A DNA stretch of 14,731 nt from Victivallaceae bacterium (GCA_016292515.1 JAEDIJ010000043.1:1-14731), one strand, 5' to 3'. Positions 1 to 6,115 are shown, counted from the first letter of the stretch. Numbers and translations: made by a program. The notes: a model not told the origin generated them from the letters alone.

Positions 1-63
1 GTCTTCATCGGCGTTGGAAATTACAAATGTGTTTCACAAAATTTGAGACAATAACAACTGTTT

Positions 64-276
64 TTGATCGCCGCATTGCTCGGAGTCTGCGCTTTTGCCG
101 CAGAGGCGCACGGTTACCCCTGCCGCCGTTATCGCTACGGGTGGGGTTGCCGTTACTACGCGCCGCGCGTCGTCTACCCCGTCCCGGTCTACGCGGCGCC
201 GGTGTATTACCCTGTCGCCTATCCGGCATATTATTATCCGGTGCCGTATTACCCCGCGCCGGTTTATTACTATTAA
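64..276 (+). CDS. Small secreted Tyr/Pro-rich protein, start codon apparently lost
   Basis: The frame encodes a hydrophobic signal-like start (IAALLGVCAFAAEAHG), then a short Arg/Tyr segment and a tail of about 40 residues built almost only of Tyr, Pro, Val and Ala. Such composition is typical of small exported proteins of unknown role; I do not recognise a family. The start is the problem. No ATG lies in frame: an in-frame TAA sits at 52-54, leaving only CTG 58 or TTG 64, and no Shine-Dalgarno sequence fits either. Bases 58-83 match the signal-peptide codons 4-12 of the next gene at 25 of 26 positions, so the ancestral start probably lay near 50 as ATG plus Lys codons. A two-base loss there would explain the present sequence. 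It may therefore be a decaying gene or a sequencing error. The stop is 16 bases before the next ATG, so the pair could be cotranscribed. Confidence 0.5.
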   Translation: MIAALLGVCAFAAEAHGYPCRRYRYGWGCRYYAPRVVYPVPVYAAPVYYPVAYPAYYYPVPYYPAPVYYY

Positions 277-292
277 AAAAAGAGGTGAAAAA

Positions 293-487
293 ATGAAAAA
301 ACTGTTTTTGGTCGCCGCATTGCTCGGCGGGATCGTTTTTACGACGGATGCGCTCGCCGCGAATATCCGGCGTTGCCGGAATTGCGGCAGAAAGTATGAT
401 TTGAGTGAATTAAGTTACACTGCGAAATCGTGGAAGATCCATTACTGCTGTGAATCCTGCGCCCGAAAATCGGGGGCACTCAAATAG
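293..487 (+). CDS. Small exported Cys-rich (zinc-ribbon-like) protein
   Basis: A 64-residue protein of unrecognised family. It starts with a classic signal peptide: two Lys, a hydrophobic core at residues 4-18 and a likely signal peptidase I site after Ala22 (DALA before AN). The mature part is about 42 residues, basic, and carries Cys28 and Cys31 (C-x2-C) and Cys52, Cys53 and Cys56 (CC-x2-C). Four of these could bind one zinc ion or form disulfides after export. The ATG at 293 follows an AGAGGTG Shine-Dalgarno at 281-287 at good spacing, so the start is firm, although the frame remains open further upstream. It lies just behind the Tyr/Pro-rich gene and shares its signal-peptide DNA. Export is well supported; any binding role is inference from the cysteines. 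Confidence 0.75.
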   Translation: MKKLFLVAALLGGIVFTTDALAANIRRCRNCGRKYDLSELSYTAKSWKIHYCCESCARKSGALK

Positions 488-518
488 ATGAAGCGTTGAT
501 TATAAAGGCGCGCCGATG

Positions 519-534
519 TCCGGAGTTTTCCGGA
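519..534. repeat. Short perfect inverted repeat
   Basis: TCCGGA, a GTTT loop and TCCGGA form a 6-bp GC-rich hairpin 31 bases after the stop of the Cys-rich gene. No T-run follows, so it is at best a weak or Rho-assisted end for the upstream transcript. Confidence 0.35.
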
Positions 535-549
535 AGCGGCGGGGCGGAT

Positions 550-578
550 TTGACAAAAGCCTGATACGGTGTTATTTT
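550..578 (+). promoter_or_regulatory. Sigma70-type promoter for the structured RNA / downstream membrane genes
   Basis: TTGACA (550-555) and TATTTT (573-578) are separated by exactly 17 bases. The start point would fall near 585. The 13 bases from the -10 onward (573-585) are identical to those at the promoter of the Cys-rich gene (3210-3222). No protein gene begins within 280 bases, which points to a long leader or a separate RNA. Confidence 0.75.
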
Positions 579-584
579 ATTGCG

Positions 585-797
585 GAAACAAGACCGAGAG
601 GTGAAACGGCAAAAGAATAACGATCGAAAAACGGTTTTTTGAAGATCCGATATCTTCAAGCGATGGTTGCATAAGGAAACGCCAAATTTTCAGGAACTCC
701 ATCCGCTTGCGGAGATGCGTATACTGCGTACCTCGTCTGCGTGGAATTCCGGGCATTGGCGTGCCTCTTATGCAACGCATTCGAGGTGCGCTTTTTT
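585..797 (+). ncRNA. Predicted structured RNA: independent sRNA or 5' leader, family unknown
   Basis: No credible protein gene lies here, but nested complementary blocks predict a rod. The outer helix pairs 666-675 with 767-776 (10 of 10), extended outward through two single-base bulges by 661-665 with 778-783, and AAGCG 658-662 can alternatively pair with CGCTT 789-793. Next come 679-685 with 756-762 (7 of 7) and 693-701 with 742-750 (8 of 9). The apex holds a UCCG-CUUG-CGGA tetraloop hairpin (702-713) and a second weak stem (714-717 with 734-737). A separate 8-bp hairpin spans 639-659. The closing strand runs into six T residues (792-797), like an intrinsic terminator. The promoter at 550-578 gives a transcript of about 210 bases. 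I could not match it to a known riboswitch, 6S, SRP or tmRNA pattern. As a leader it would control the gene at 868, 70 bases downstream, for which I see no other good promoter. Confidence 0.55.
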
Positions 798-867
798 ATT
801 GTCTTTCCGCGGGAAGCGAAAACTACGCAAAAAAAACGGAACAATTAAGTAAGAGAAAGGAAACATT

Positions 868-1167
868 ATGGAACCACAAGAATGTGACAAAAACTCGTCG
901 CAGCAGTCCGGCATCGACATTTCGTCGATCAAGCCTTTTATCTGGATCGTCATCGGACTTTTTTACGCGGCAGGATTGGTTATGTTCACAGATGGCGACG
1001 AAGATGTCATCACCACGTTGAACAAAATCGGCGCCGGATGTATTTTTACAGCTGCCGTTTTGCAGATGGCCGTTGTCTTCAAAAGCAAAAAAATATGGCC
1101 GCAGGTCCTTGCCGGTATTCTCGTCGGCATCGCCTTTATTGTGTTTATCGGATCTTTGATGCCATAA
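868..1167 (+). CDS. Small membrane protein of unknown function
   Basis: A 99-residue protein I do not recognise. After a polar N-terminus of about 22 residues (Glu/Asp/Ser/Gln rich) it has three hydrophobic stretches at about 23-40, 52-70 and 79-96, with an acidic loop (DGDED) between the first two and Lys-rich KSKK between the second and third. This predicts an inner-membrane protein with three helices. The ATG follows an AGAAAGGAAA Shine-Dalgarno at correct spacing, so the start is good. It is the first gene behind the structured RNA at 585-797. Spacings of 54 and 31 bases to the next two genes suggest one transcript with the DUF4282-like and DUF805 genes. GC is visibly lower than in the housekeeping genes to the right. 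Confidence 0.7.
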   Translation: MEPQECDKNSSQQSGIDISSIKPFIWIVIGLFYAAGLVMFTDGDEDVITTLNKIGAGCIFTAAVLQMAVVFKSKKIWPQVLAGILVGIAFIVFIGSLMP

Positions 1168-1221
1168 CAAAAGAACGATGGCAAATCTCATAATAGATCA
1201 ACATATCAAAGGAGAAAAATT

Positions 1222-1577
1222 ATGTGGGACTACATTTGTTTTCGTAAATTTGATTTTATTAAAGTCGCCACCGTTTTCTATCTTATCGGCTCGGTATGCC
1301 TTGTCATCGGCGGGCTCGGCATTATGATGGAAGAAAGCGTATGGGGTGGTTTGGCTATGATGCTGGGCGGTCCCGTGGCTTTACACCTGGTATGGAGCCG
1401 TGGGTCATCATCTTTTCCATTCATCAGGAATTGAAAGATATGAATAAAAAGATCGGCGATATGGATTCTTCCATTGACGCATTGATTATCCCTCATCTTA
1501 AAGGAATAAGCAGGGTGCTTGATGAAAAAAGAGAGCAAAACCAAGCAGTTCACGCCACCGATGATTCCGCGGAATAA
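1222..1577 (+). pseudogene. DUF4282-like membrane protein, broken by a one-base frameshift
   Basis: The first frame (1222-1434) starts at ATG with a strong AAAGGAGA Shine-Dalgarno and encodes two membrane helices with the pattern FDFIKVATVFYLIG...GGLAMMLGGPVALHLVW, then runs into 12 unrelated residues and a stop. Reading on in the frame one base back from codon TGG at 1393 gives EPWVIIFSIHQELKDMNKKIGDM and a polar coiled tail to 1577. Together they form one continuous protein of about 118 residues with the usual DUF4282 plan: two helices, a conserved Gly-Pro, the Arg/His-Leu-x-Trp-Glu region, an Ile/Phe-rich segment, then a helical NEL-KDMN-like end. One inserted G at 1395/1396 restores it. 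No slippery heptamer precedes the switch, so programmed frameshifting is unlikely; a deletion or a sequencing error is the simpler reading. Family assignment is from remembered pattern, moderately sure. Confidence 0.6.
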
Positions 1578-1608
1578 ATTCGCAGAAACAATATAGGGAG
1601 AATAAGGT

Positions 1609-2304
1609 ATGAGTTGGTATTTCAAATGCTGGAAAAATTATGCAACTTTCAATGGTAGAGCCAGGAGAAAAGAATTCTGTTTTTTCACACTTTTCGACAT
1701 TATCTTCCTCGTAATTTTTACGATCATGAACGCTATCTTGTTCAAAGATTTTTTCTTTGCCGGCATTTATCTGCTGGCAAGATTATTGCCGAGCATCGCC
1801 GTGACAGTCCGTCGTTTGCATGACGTCGACCGGAGCGGCGGTTGGGTCATCCTTATGTTAGTGTTTCCGCCGTACGGCTTGTTGGAAGGTCTCTATTTGC
1901 TGCGCCGACAGGGGACCTCCGGCCCCAACCGTTTCGGAGATGATCCAAAAGGGGAAACTATGACCAATGAAATGAAAAACAAATCGTCTTCAATAGCCAA
2001 AGTTGCGTCAAATTACGCCAGGATCTGCGCTTGGACATCTATCATCGCGATCATCGGGCGTTTTTTTCTTATTTGTCCTGCACTCGTCTTGGTCTTCTGG
2101 GGCCTCTCGGTGGTAGCATGGATCTCCGGGATCACAGGTATTGTTCTCGGAATTTGCGCGTTGACAAAATTGAACGATGAAGAAAAACAAGAAAGCATAT
2201 GGAATTCCAAAACCAGTAAAGGGCGGGCATTTTCCGGAATCATTACTTTCCCGGTCATATGGATAGCTGTATCCATAGTTATGCTCATCATCGCCATCCA
2301 ATAA
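1609..2304 (+). CDS. DUF805 membrane protein with extra C-terminal membrane domain
   Basis: A 231-residue inner-membrane protein. The first 115 residues are a DUF805 domain (YhaH-like family, function unknown): FNGRARRKEF at 14-23, two or three helices, RRLHDVDRSGGW at 68-79 and G-x-NRFGDDP at 105-113 are its hallmark motifs. A polar linker (about 114-135, Lys/Asn/Ser rich) follows, then a second part with three helices (about 137-158, 160-183 and 208-229) whose GITGIVLGICAL...KGRAFSGII pattern resembles DUF4190-type domains. Most DUF805 proteins end after the first domain, so this is a fusion. Within the linker an ATG at 1960 follows AAAAGGGGAAAC, a fair Shine-Dalgarno, so the second domain might also be made separately. 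The main start at 1609 has GGGAGAATAAGG upstream. It lies 31 bases after the broken DUF4282-like gene. Confidence 0.8.
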   Translation: MSWYFKCWKNYATFNGRARRKEFCFFTLFDIIFLVIFTIMNAILFKDFFFAGIYLLARLLPSIAVTVRRLHDVDRSGGWVILMLVFPPYGLLEGLYLLRRQGTSGPNRFGDDPKGETMTNEMKNKSSSIAKVASNYARICAWTSIIAIIGRFFLICPALVLVFWGLSVVAWISGITGIVLGICALTKLNDEEKQESIWNSKTSKGRAFSGIITFPVIWIAVSIVMLIIAIQ

Positions 2305-2476
2305 CTGATCTTAAAATCAAAGCATTTCGCGTCTTGGGAAGTTCCTCTATTGAGGAAACGGCATTTTTCCGCATTGAAGCTCCCGAGGCGAATACGACGG
2401 TACGTATGATCGGTCCGATCCGTTACGAATACTTGGTCAATTTGGTTCAGAATGAACGAATAATTTTTACATTTCC

Positions 2477-2500
2477 AAGCCGCCGATTCGGCGGCTTTTA
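2477..2500 (+). terminator. Intrinsic terminator after the DUF805 gene
   Basis: AAGCCGCCG, loop ATT, CGGCGGCTT gives a perfect 9-bp GC-rich stem running into TTTT (2496-2499). It closes the small membrane-protein group. The 170 bases between the DUF805 stop and this stem hold no credible gene, only minor hairpins (2342-2357 TTCCTC/GAGGAA; 2408-2420 GATCGG/CCGATC; 2445-2457 GTTCA/TGAAC). Confidence 0.8.
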
Positions 2501-2581
2501 ATTCAAAAAACAAGAAGAGGGGGATCGCGTGGCACCGATTATCATCTCCAACAAAAAAAATAATAGGGAAGAAACATTTTT

Positions 2582-3067
2582 ATGAGAGATTACTTGGCTT
2601 TTTTTGCGGGGTTCGCGTGGCTCGCGGGCATCGTCTGTTTTTTCTGTGGTTTGAGTGCGGGCAACATTCTGTTGTTGGTCGCAATCGCGCTGTCAGTCGT
2701 TGTCTGGGCGATGAAACGGGGTGACAAATTCGAGTTGCAGGAGGGCGAAAAGATTTTGCGCAACTGCCGGTTGATTGACAACGAAGACCAGGTGTTTTTC
2801 GTCCGGTTGACAAATCAGCGTATGGTGCTGAGCGCGGTGGAATATCCGCTCCTGCCGTACGTAATTGCCATCATCGTCGAAAGAGTGGCAAGACCTCGGC
2901 AGATCACCTACGAGTGGAGTTGGGATCAAATCGAGAAAGTCGAAAGTTCGGGTAATTTGCTCGTCGGCAAGACCATCGTTACGACGACGGACGGGGTTTT
3001 TCACTTCAACAAAAGCTCGAAACTCACCGATTTTTGGAATGAGCAAAAATTTGCAGAAAATCAGTAA
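2582..3067 (+). CDS. Membrane-anchored PH/GRAM-like domain protein
   Basis: A 161-residue protein. Two hydrophobic helices close together (about 5-23 and 28-44) form a membrane hairpin at the N-terminus. The soluble rest (about 48-158) looks like a bacterial PH/GRAM-type fold. It has the phrase LTNQRMVLS at 76-84, which in such proteins is the characteristic L-T-x-x-R strand, then an alternation of short strands (ITYEWSWDQIEKVES, KTIVTTTDGVFHFN) and a final helix (KLTDFWNEQKFAE). Family members are membrane-associated domains of mostly unknown role. The ATG follows AGGGAAG at 2564-2570 with rather long spacing; no better start exists. It stands alone between the terminator at 2477-2500 and the promoter at 3187-3215. 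A weak hairpin at 3089-3126 could end it. The fold is inference. Confidence 0.65.
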   Translation: MRDYLAFFAGFAWLAGIVCFFCGLSAGNILLLVAIALSVVVWAMKRGDKFELQEGEKILRNCRLIDNEDQVFFVRLTNQRMVLSAVEYPLLPYVIAIIVERVARPRQITYEWSWDQIEKVESSGNLLVGKTIVTTTDGVFHFNKSSKLTDFWNEQKFAENQ

Positions 3068-3186
3068 TTTTGCTTCGAGAGCGGCAAGAAGAGTCTCACG
3101 TTTAGTTTGTTAGAACGTTTACTCTTTATGCAAAATATCAAACACTACTCCCGCCCGATAAATTTCGACGTTTTTTGGTTTCCGAC

Positions 3187-3215
3187 TTGAAAAGCATCGT
3201 TTCACACGATATTTT
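3187..3215 (+). promoter_or_regulatory. Sigma70-type promoter of the Cys-rich gene
   Basis: TTGAAA (3187-3192) and TATTTT (3210-3215) with a 17-base spacer; the start point would be near 3222, about 19 bases before the ATG at 3241. Bases 3210-3222 repeat exactly the 13 bases at the promoter at 550-578. Confidence 0.75.
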
Positions 3216-3240
3216 ATTGCGGTACAGAAAGGAGTCTATT

Positions 3241-3468
3241 ATGTACCAGATGACCGAACCGCATATTGAGCGCGCGGAGTGCGCGACGTGCCAGCACTAC
3301 GACATCAAAGACCGTTGCGTATGCGCGCTGAATTCTTCCTGCCGCGTGATCCATATGGGAGATCAGTACGGAGCGTGCAAAATGCTGCCCAACCGCCGCC
3401 CCCATTACGCGACCAAAGCGGGAACGATTTCCGGGTGTTGCTACAAACGCTGGGTCGATCTCCCGTAA
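3241..3468 (+). CDS. Orphan cytoplasmic Cys-rich protein (8 Cys in 75 residues)
   Basis: A 75-residue protein with no signal peptide or membrane helix and no family I recognise. Eight cysteines are arranged as C14-x2-C17, C26-x-C28, C34, C46 and the pair C66-C67, with His20, His38 and His55 between them. This spacing would suit an iron-sulfur cluster or one to two zinc ions; in the cytoplasm disulfides are less likely. The ATG at 3241 is preceded by GAAAGGAG at ideal spacing and by its own promoter at 3187-3215, so the longer open frame from 3175 is not used. It is a single-gene unit, closed by the terminator at 3490-3517. Cofactor binding is inference only. Confidence 0.75.
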   Translation: MYQMTEPHIERAECATCQHYDIKDRCVCALNSSCRVIHMGDQYGACKMLPNRRPHYATKAGTISGCCYKRWVDLP

Positions 3469-3489
3469 TTTTCGCATCCCTTTTTCCCG

Positions 3490-3517
3490 AGCCGCCGAAA
3501 AACTCGGCGGCTTTTTT
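3490..3517 (+). terminator. Intrinsic terminator of the Cys-rich gene
   Basis: AGCCGCCGA, loop AAAAC, TCGGCGGCT forms a perfect 9-bp stem followed by six T residues. It separates the Cys-rich unit from the AraC operon, whose promoter begins 12 bases later. Confidence 0.9.
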
Positions 3518-3528
3518 ATTTTCCGCGC

Positions 3529-3557
3529 TTGAAAAAGATACTTTTGTGCGGTATTTT
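3529..3557 (+). promoter_or_regulatory. Promoter of the araC-like/tgt operon
   Basis: TTGAAA (3529-3534) and TATTTT (3552-3557), spacer 17 bases, the same type as the two promoters upstream. The predicted start point (about 3563-3565) coincides with the ATG of the regulator at 3564, which implies a leaderless transcript. Confidence 0.7.
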
Positions 3558-3563
3558 TTGACT

Positions 3564-4415
3564 ATGACAAGGAATGCAGACGATTTTTCCCATTATTTTT
3601 CGGTGGTCTTGCCCGAATGCAAAACACCGCTCAAAGCGATGCTGTTGAGTTCGGGGCACGAGCGGACGAGCGATCACGCCAATTACCGCAACAGCGGCGC
3701 GTGCGCGGCAAAACGCGCCCGCGTCATCTGGCAGTATACCCTTTCCGGGATGGGCGAAGTCATCCGCAACGGCGTCCGCCAGATGATCCCCCCGGGGCAC
3801 GGGATGCTCCTCGTCGTCCCCGGGGAATACACTTATCAGATCCACCCCGACTATCCTCACTGGGAATTCGTTTTCGTCGATCTCGCAGGCGAGGAACTGG
3901 TTTCGCTTGCTGCGGACGCGCTCCGCGACTTCGGCGCGGTCATCCCCGACACCGCGGAACTTTCGCTGAAACGGCTGACGTCCAGCATTGTCGAGGGATG
4001 CGGCGAGCATCGCTACGTCGACGCCTTTTCCGCCAGCGCCGCCGCCTACCGGATGATGATGGCGATCCTCGGCGCGTGTGAAACGCACGCTTCGACCGAT
4101 CACGGCATCCGCGAACGCGTCCTCAACTACTGTCTGCGCAATCTCGACCGTCCGATCTCGGTCGACGATATGGCGCGCGCCGCCAATTTGAGCCGCTGGT
4201 ATTTTTCACGCCGCTTCCGCGCCGCCGAGGGGTGTCCGCCGGGCGAATTTATCCTGAAACTCAAAATGGATCAGGCGGCGACTTTATTGCAGAATACGCT
4301 GTTGACGGTCAAGGAGATCGCCGACCGTTGCGGCTTTGAGGAGCCGAGTTACTTCTGCCGCGTTTTCCGCAAATACTACCGCATCTCGCCCGCGAAATAC
4401 CGCACGGATGCCTAA
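3564..4415 (+). CDS. AraC-family transcriptional regulator
   Basis: A 283-residue regulator of normal family length. Residues about 25-130 form the cupin-like sensor (QYTLSGMGEVIRNG...IPPGHGMLLVVPGEYTYQIHP...WEFVFVDLAG), the usual AraC effector or dimer domain. Residues about 183-283 are the DNA-binding part: first helix-turn-helix at about 198-219 (SVDDMARAANLSRWYFSRRFR) and second at about 247-270 (TVKEIADRCGFEEPSYFCRVFRK), ending in the family phrase YYRISPAKYR. The effector cannot be read from sequence; many relatives in gut bacteria sense sugars. The start at 3564 is chosen because the -10 box ends only six bases upstream and no Shine-Dalgarno exists; the frame is open further upstream but crosses the terminator and promoter. 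It is the first gene of a run with the DJ-1 gene 22 bases on, so it may control that operon or itself. Confidence 0.88.
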   Translation: MTRNADDFSHYFSVVLPECKTPLKAMLLSSGHERTSDHANYRNSGACAAKRARVIWQYTLSGMGEVIRNGVRQMIPPGHGMLLVVPGEYTYQIHPDYPHWEFVFVDLAGEELVSLAADALRDFGAVIPDTAELSLKRLTSSIVEGCGEHRYVDAFSASAAAYRMMMAILGACETHASTDHGIRERVLNYCLRNLDRPISVDDMARAANLSRWYFSRRFRAAEGCPPGEFILKLKMDQAATLLQNTLLTVKEIADRCGFEEPSYFCRVFRKYYRISPAKYRTDA

Positions 4416-4437
4416 TTTCGATAAGAAGGAGGTCAAA

Positions 4438-4992
4438 ATGGCGAAAAAAATTATAGTCGTCCTCGCCGACGGCTTTGAGGAAATCGAAGCGCTCGGCGCC
4501 GTCGATATCCTGCGCCGCTTGCAATTCGACGTCGTCACGGCTTCGCTGTCAGGCAAGAAGCAAGTCGCGGGCGCGCACCGCATCACGGTTGACGCCGACT
4601 GCGCCTTTGCCGATTGCGTCCAAAAAGATTTCGACGCGATTTTGCTCCCCGGCGGGATGCCGGGAGCGGAAAACCTGCGGCAAAGCGCCGCGTTGCGCGA
4701 TTTCCTGCAGACGATGGCGAGGCAGGGAAAAATCGTCGCCGCCATTTGCGCCGCGCCGATGGTGCTTGCCAATGCCGGACTTTTGAACGGCAAACGCTTC
4801 ACGATGTACCCCGGCTTTGAAGCGTTTCTCAACGGTTTGACCTACACCTGCCGCGCCGCCGAGCGCGACGGCAACATCGTCACGGGGCGCGGTCCCGGCG
4901 CGCTTTTCGACTTCTGCCGCGAAATCGCGGCGGCACTTGGCTGCGGGGAAAAGATCCCCGCGCTTTATCAGGGGATGTTCGTACAAAAATGA
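4438..4992 (+). CDS. DJ-1/PfpI (YajL/ThiJ-type) family protein
   Basis: A 184-residue protein of the usual length for bacterial DJ-1/YajL members. The nucleophile elbow AAICAAP places the reactive Cys at residue 104, and Glu17 in DGFEEIEA matches the conserved acid that tunes that Cys. LLPGGMPGAENL (69-80) and TGRGPG near the end are further family marks. The histidine often found after the elbow region is replaced by Tyr in FTMYPG (121-126). YajL and DJ-1 proteins act in the cytoplasm against oxidative or glycation stress; a glyoxalase/deglycase role has been proposed but is disputed, so no exact reaction is claimed. The ATG follows a perfect AAGGAGGT Shine-Dalgarno. The gene starts 22 bases after the AraC gene, and its TGA overlaps the ATG of tgt (ATGA), so the two are translationally coupled. 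Confidence 0.9.
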   Translation: MAKKIIVVLADGFEEIEALGAVDILRRLQFDVVTASLSGKKQVAGAHRITVDADCAFADCVQKDFDAILLPGGMPGAENLRQSAALRDFLQTMARQGKIVAAICAAPMVLANAGLLNGKRFTMYPGFEAFLNGLTYTCRAAERDGNIVTGRGPGALFDFCREIAAALGCGEKIPALYQGMFVQK

Positions 4993-6107
4993 GTTGTTTT
5001 GATATCACCAAGCGCGATGCTTCGAGCCGCGCCCGTCTCGGCGTCTTGCACACCCGGCACGGCGACGTGCCGACTCCGATCTTTATGCCGGTCGGCACAA
5101 GGGGGAGCGTCAAGGCGGTTTCCCCCGCCGAATTGGACGAACTCGGTGCCAAAATCATGCTCGGCAACACTTATCATCTTTTTTTGCGTCCGGGGTTGGA
5201 GATCATTTCCGCCGCCGGAGGGCTCAACAATTTCATCGGCGACCAACGCCCGATCCTGACCGATTCCGGCGGATTTCAGGTTTTCAGTCTTGCCACGTTG
5301 CGCAAGATCGAAGCCGACGGCGTCCGTTTTGCGAGTCACATCGACGGCATGCGCTTTTTCCTCGGCCCCGTCGAATCGATGCACATTCAAAAGACGCTCG
5401 ATTCCGACGTCGTAATGGCGTTTGACGAATGCACCCCCTACCCCGCGACCTTCGCCCAGGCGGAAAAGTCGCTCGCACGCACGACGCGATGGGAAAGAAT
5501 GTCCAAAGAGCAAGTTCTCAACGCGGGGCAGTTGCGTTTCGGCATCGTCCAAGGCTCGGTCTATCCGGAACTGCGCAGGCGTTCCGCCGAAGAAATTTCC
5601 GCGATCGGTTTCGACGGATATGCCGTCGGCGGCGTTTCCGTCGGCGAGAGCGAGGAGGAAATGTACCGCGCCGTCGATGCGGCGGTGCCTTTCATCCCCG
5701 ACGACGCGCCGCATTATTTAATGGGCGTCGGATTGCCGCGCCAGATCGTCGAAAACGTGGCGCGCGGGATCGATATGTTCGACTGCGTTCTGCCGACCCG
5801 GCTCGGTCGGCACGGCGGCGCGTTTGTGGGGTACGGTTCGACGCTCCCTGTCAAGGCGGGGCGTTTCGCCGCCGATTTCACGCCGATCGACCCCGGATGC
5901 GACTGCTACGCCTGCCGCAATTTCACCCGCGCCTACATCCGTCATCTGATGAATGTCGGCGAAATTCTGGGCATCCGGCTGCTGACGCTCCACAATCTTC
6001 ACTATTACATTCACCTGGCGGCGAAGATCCGTCAATCACTCGCCGACGGCACGTTTGCCGATCTGCGCGCCAAATTCGCCGCCGCGCCCGCCGTCGCGGA
6101 AGAATAG
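4989..6107 (+). CDS. tgt: tRNA-guanine transglycosylase (queuosine biosynthesis)
   Basis: A 372-residue, full-length Tgt. The enzyme swaps guanine 34 of GUN-anticodon tRNAs (Asp, Asn, His, Tyr) for preQ1, a step of queuosine synthesis. Seen here are TDSGGFQVFSL with catalytic Asp92, the base-binding FDECTPYP with Asp146 and Cys148, the loop GGVSVGE at 214-220, the nucleophile Asp265 in DMFDCVLPTR, and the zinc site Cys304, Cys306, Cys309 and His335. Cys148 and Val218 are the residues expected in preQ1-specific bacterial enzymes rather than queuine-specific ones. The start overlaps the stop of the DJ-1 gene by four bases. The EamA transporter starts eight bases after its stop. No queA, queG, yajC or secDF, common partners elsewhere, are present in the window. 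Confidence 0.97.
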   Translation: MSCFDITKRDASSRARLGVLHTRHGDVPTPIFMPVGTRGSVKAVSPAELDELGAKIMLGNTYHLFLRPGLEIISAAGGLNNFIGDQRPILTDSGGFQVFSLATLRKIEADGVRFASHIDGMRFFLGPVESMHIQKTLDSDVVMAFDECTPYPATFAQAEKSLARTTRWERMSKEQVLNAGQLRFGIVQGSVYPELRRRSAEEISAIGFDGYAVGGVSVGESEEEMYRAVDAAVPFIPDDAPHYLMGVGLPRQIVENVARGIDMFDCVLPTRLGRHGGAFVGYGSTLPVKAGRFAADFTPIDPGCDCYACRNFTRAYIRHLMNVGEILGIRLLTLHNLHYYIHLAAKIRQSLADGTFADLRAKFAAAPAVAEE

Positions 6108-6115
6108 GACTTTTT

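Noticed and set aside
585..797. 6S RNA, SRP RNA or a known riboswitch
   Set aside because: The rod shape and size recall 6S RNA, but I could not identify its conserved central bubble; the SRP GGAA-loop motif and known riboswitch core motifs were not seen. Left as family unknown.
1390..1400. Programmed -1 frameshift in the DUF4282-like gene
   Set aside because: The switch region has no X-XXY-YYZ heptamer and no clear downstream pseudoknot; a simple deletion is more likely.
2259..2501. 80-codon frame over the DUF805 3' end
   Set aside because: It begins inside the DUF805 gene, runs through the terminator stem and has no ribosome site.
3279..3563. Upstream extension of the AraC frame
   Set aside because: It crosses the Cys-rich gene, a strong terminator and the promoter; the encoded residues are not family-like.
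5429..6115. Long upstream extension of the EamA frame
   Set aside because: It lies inside tgt in another frame; the hydrophobic EamA product starts only at 6116, with a Shine-Dalgarno-like AATAGGA.
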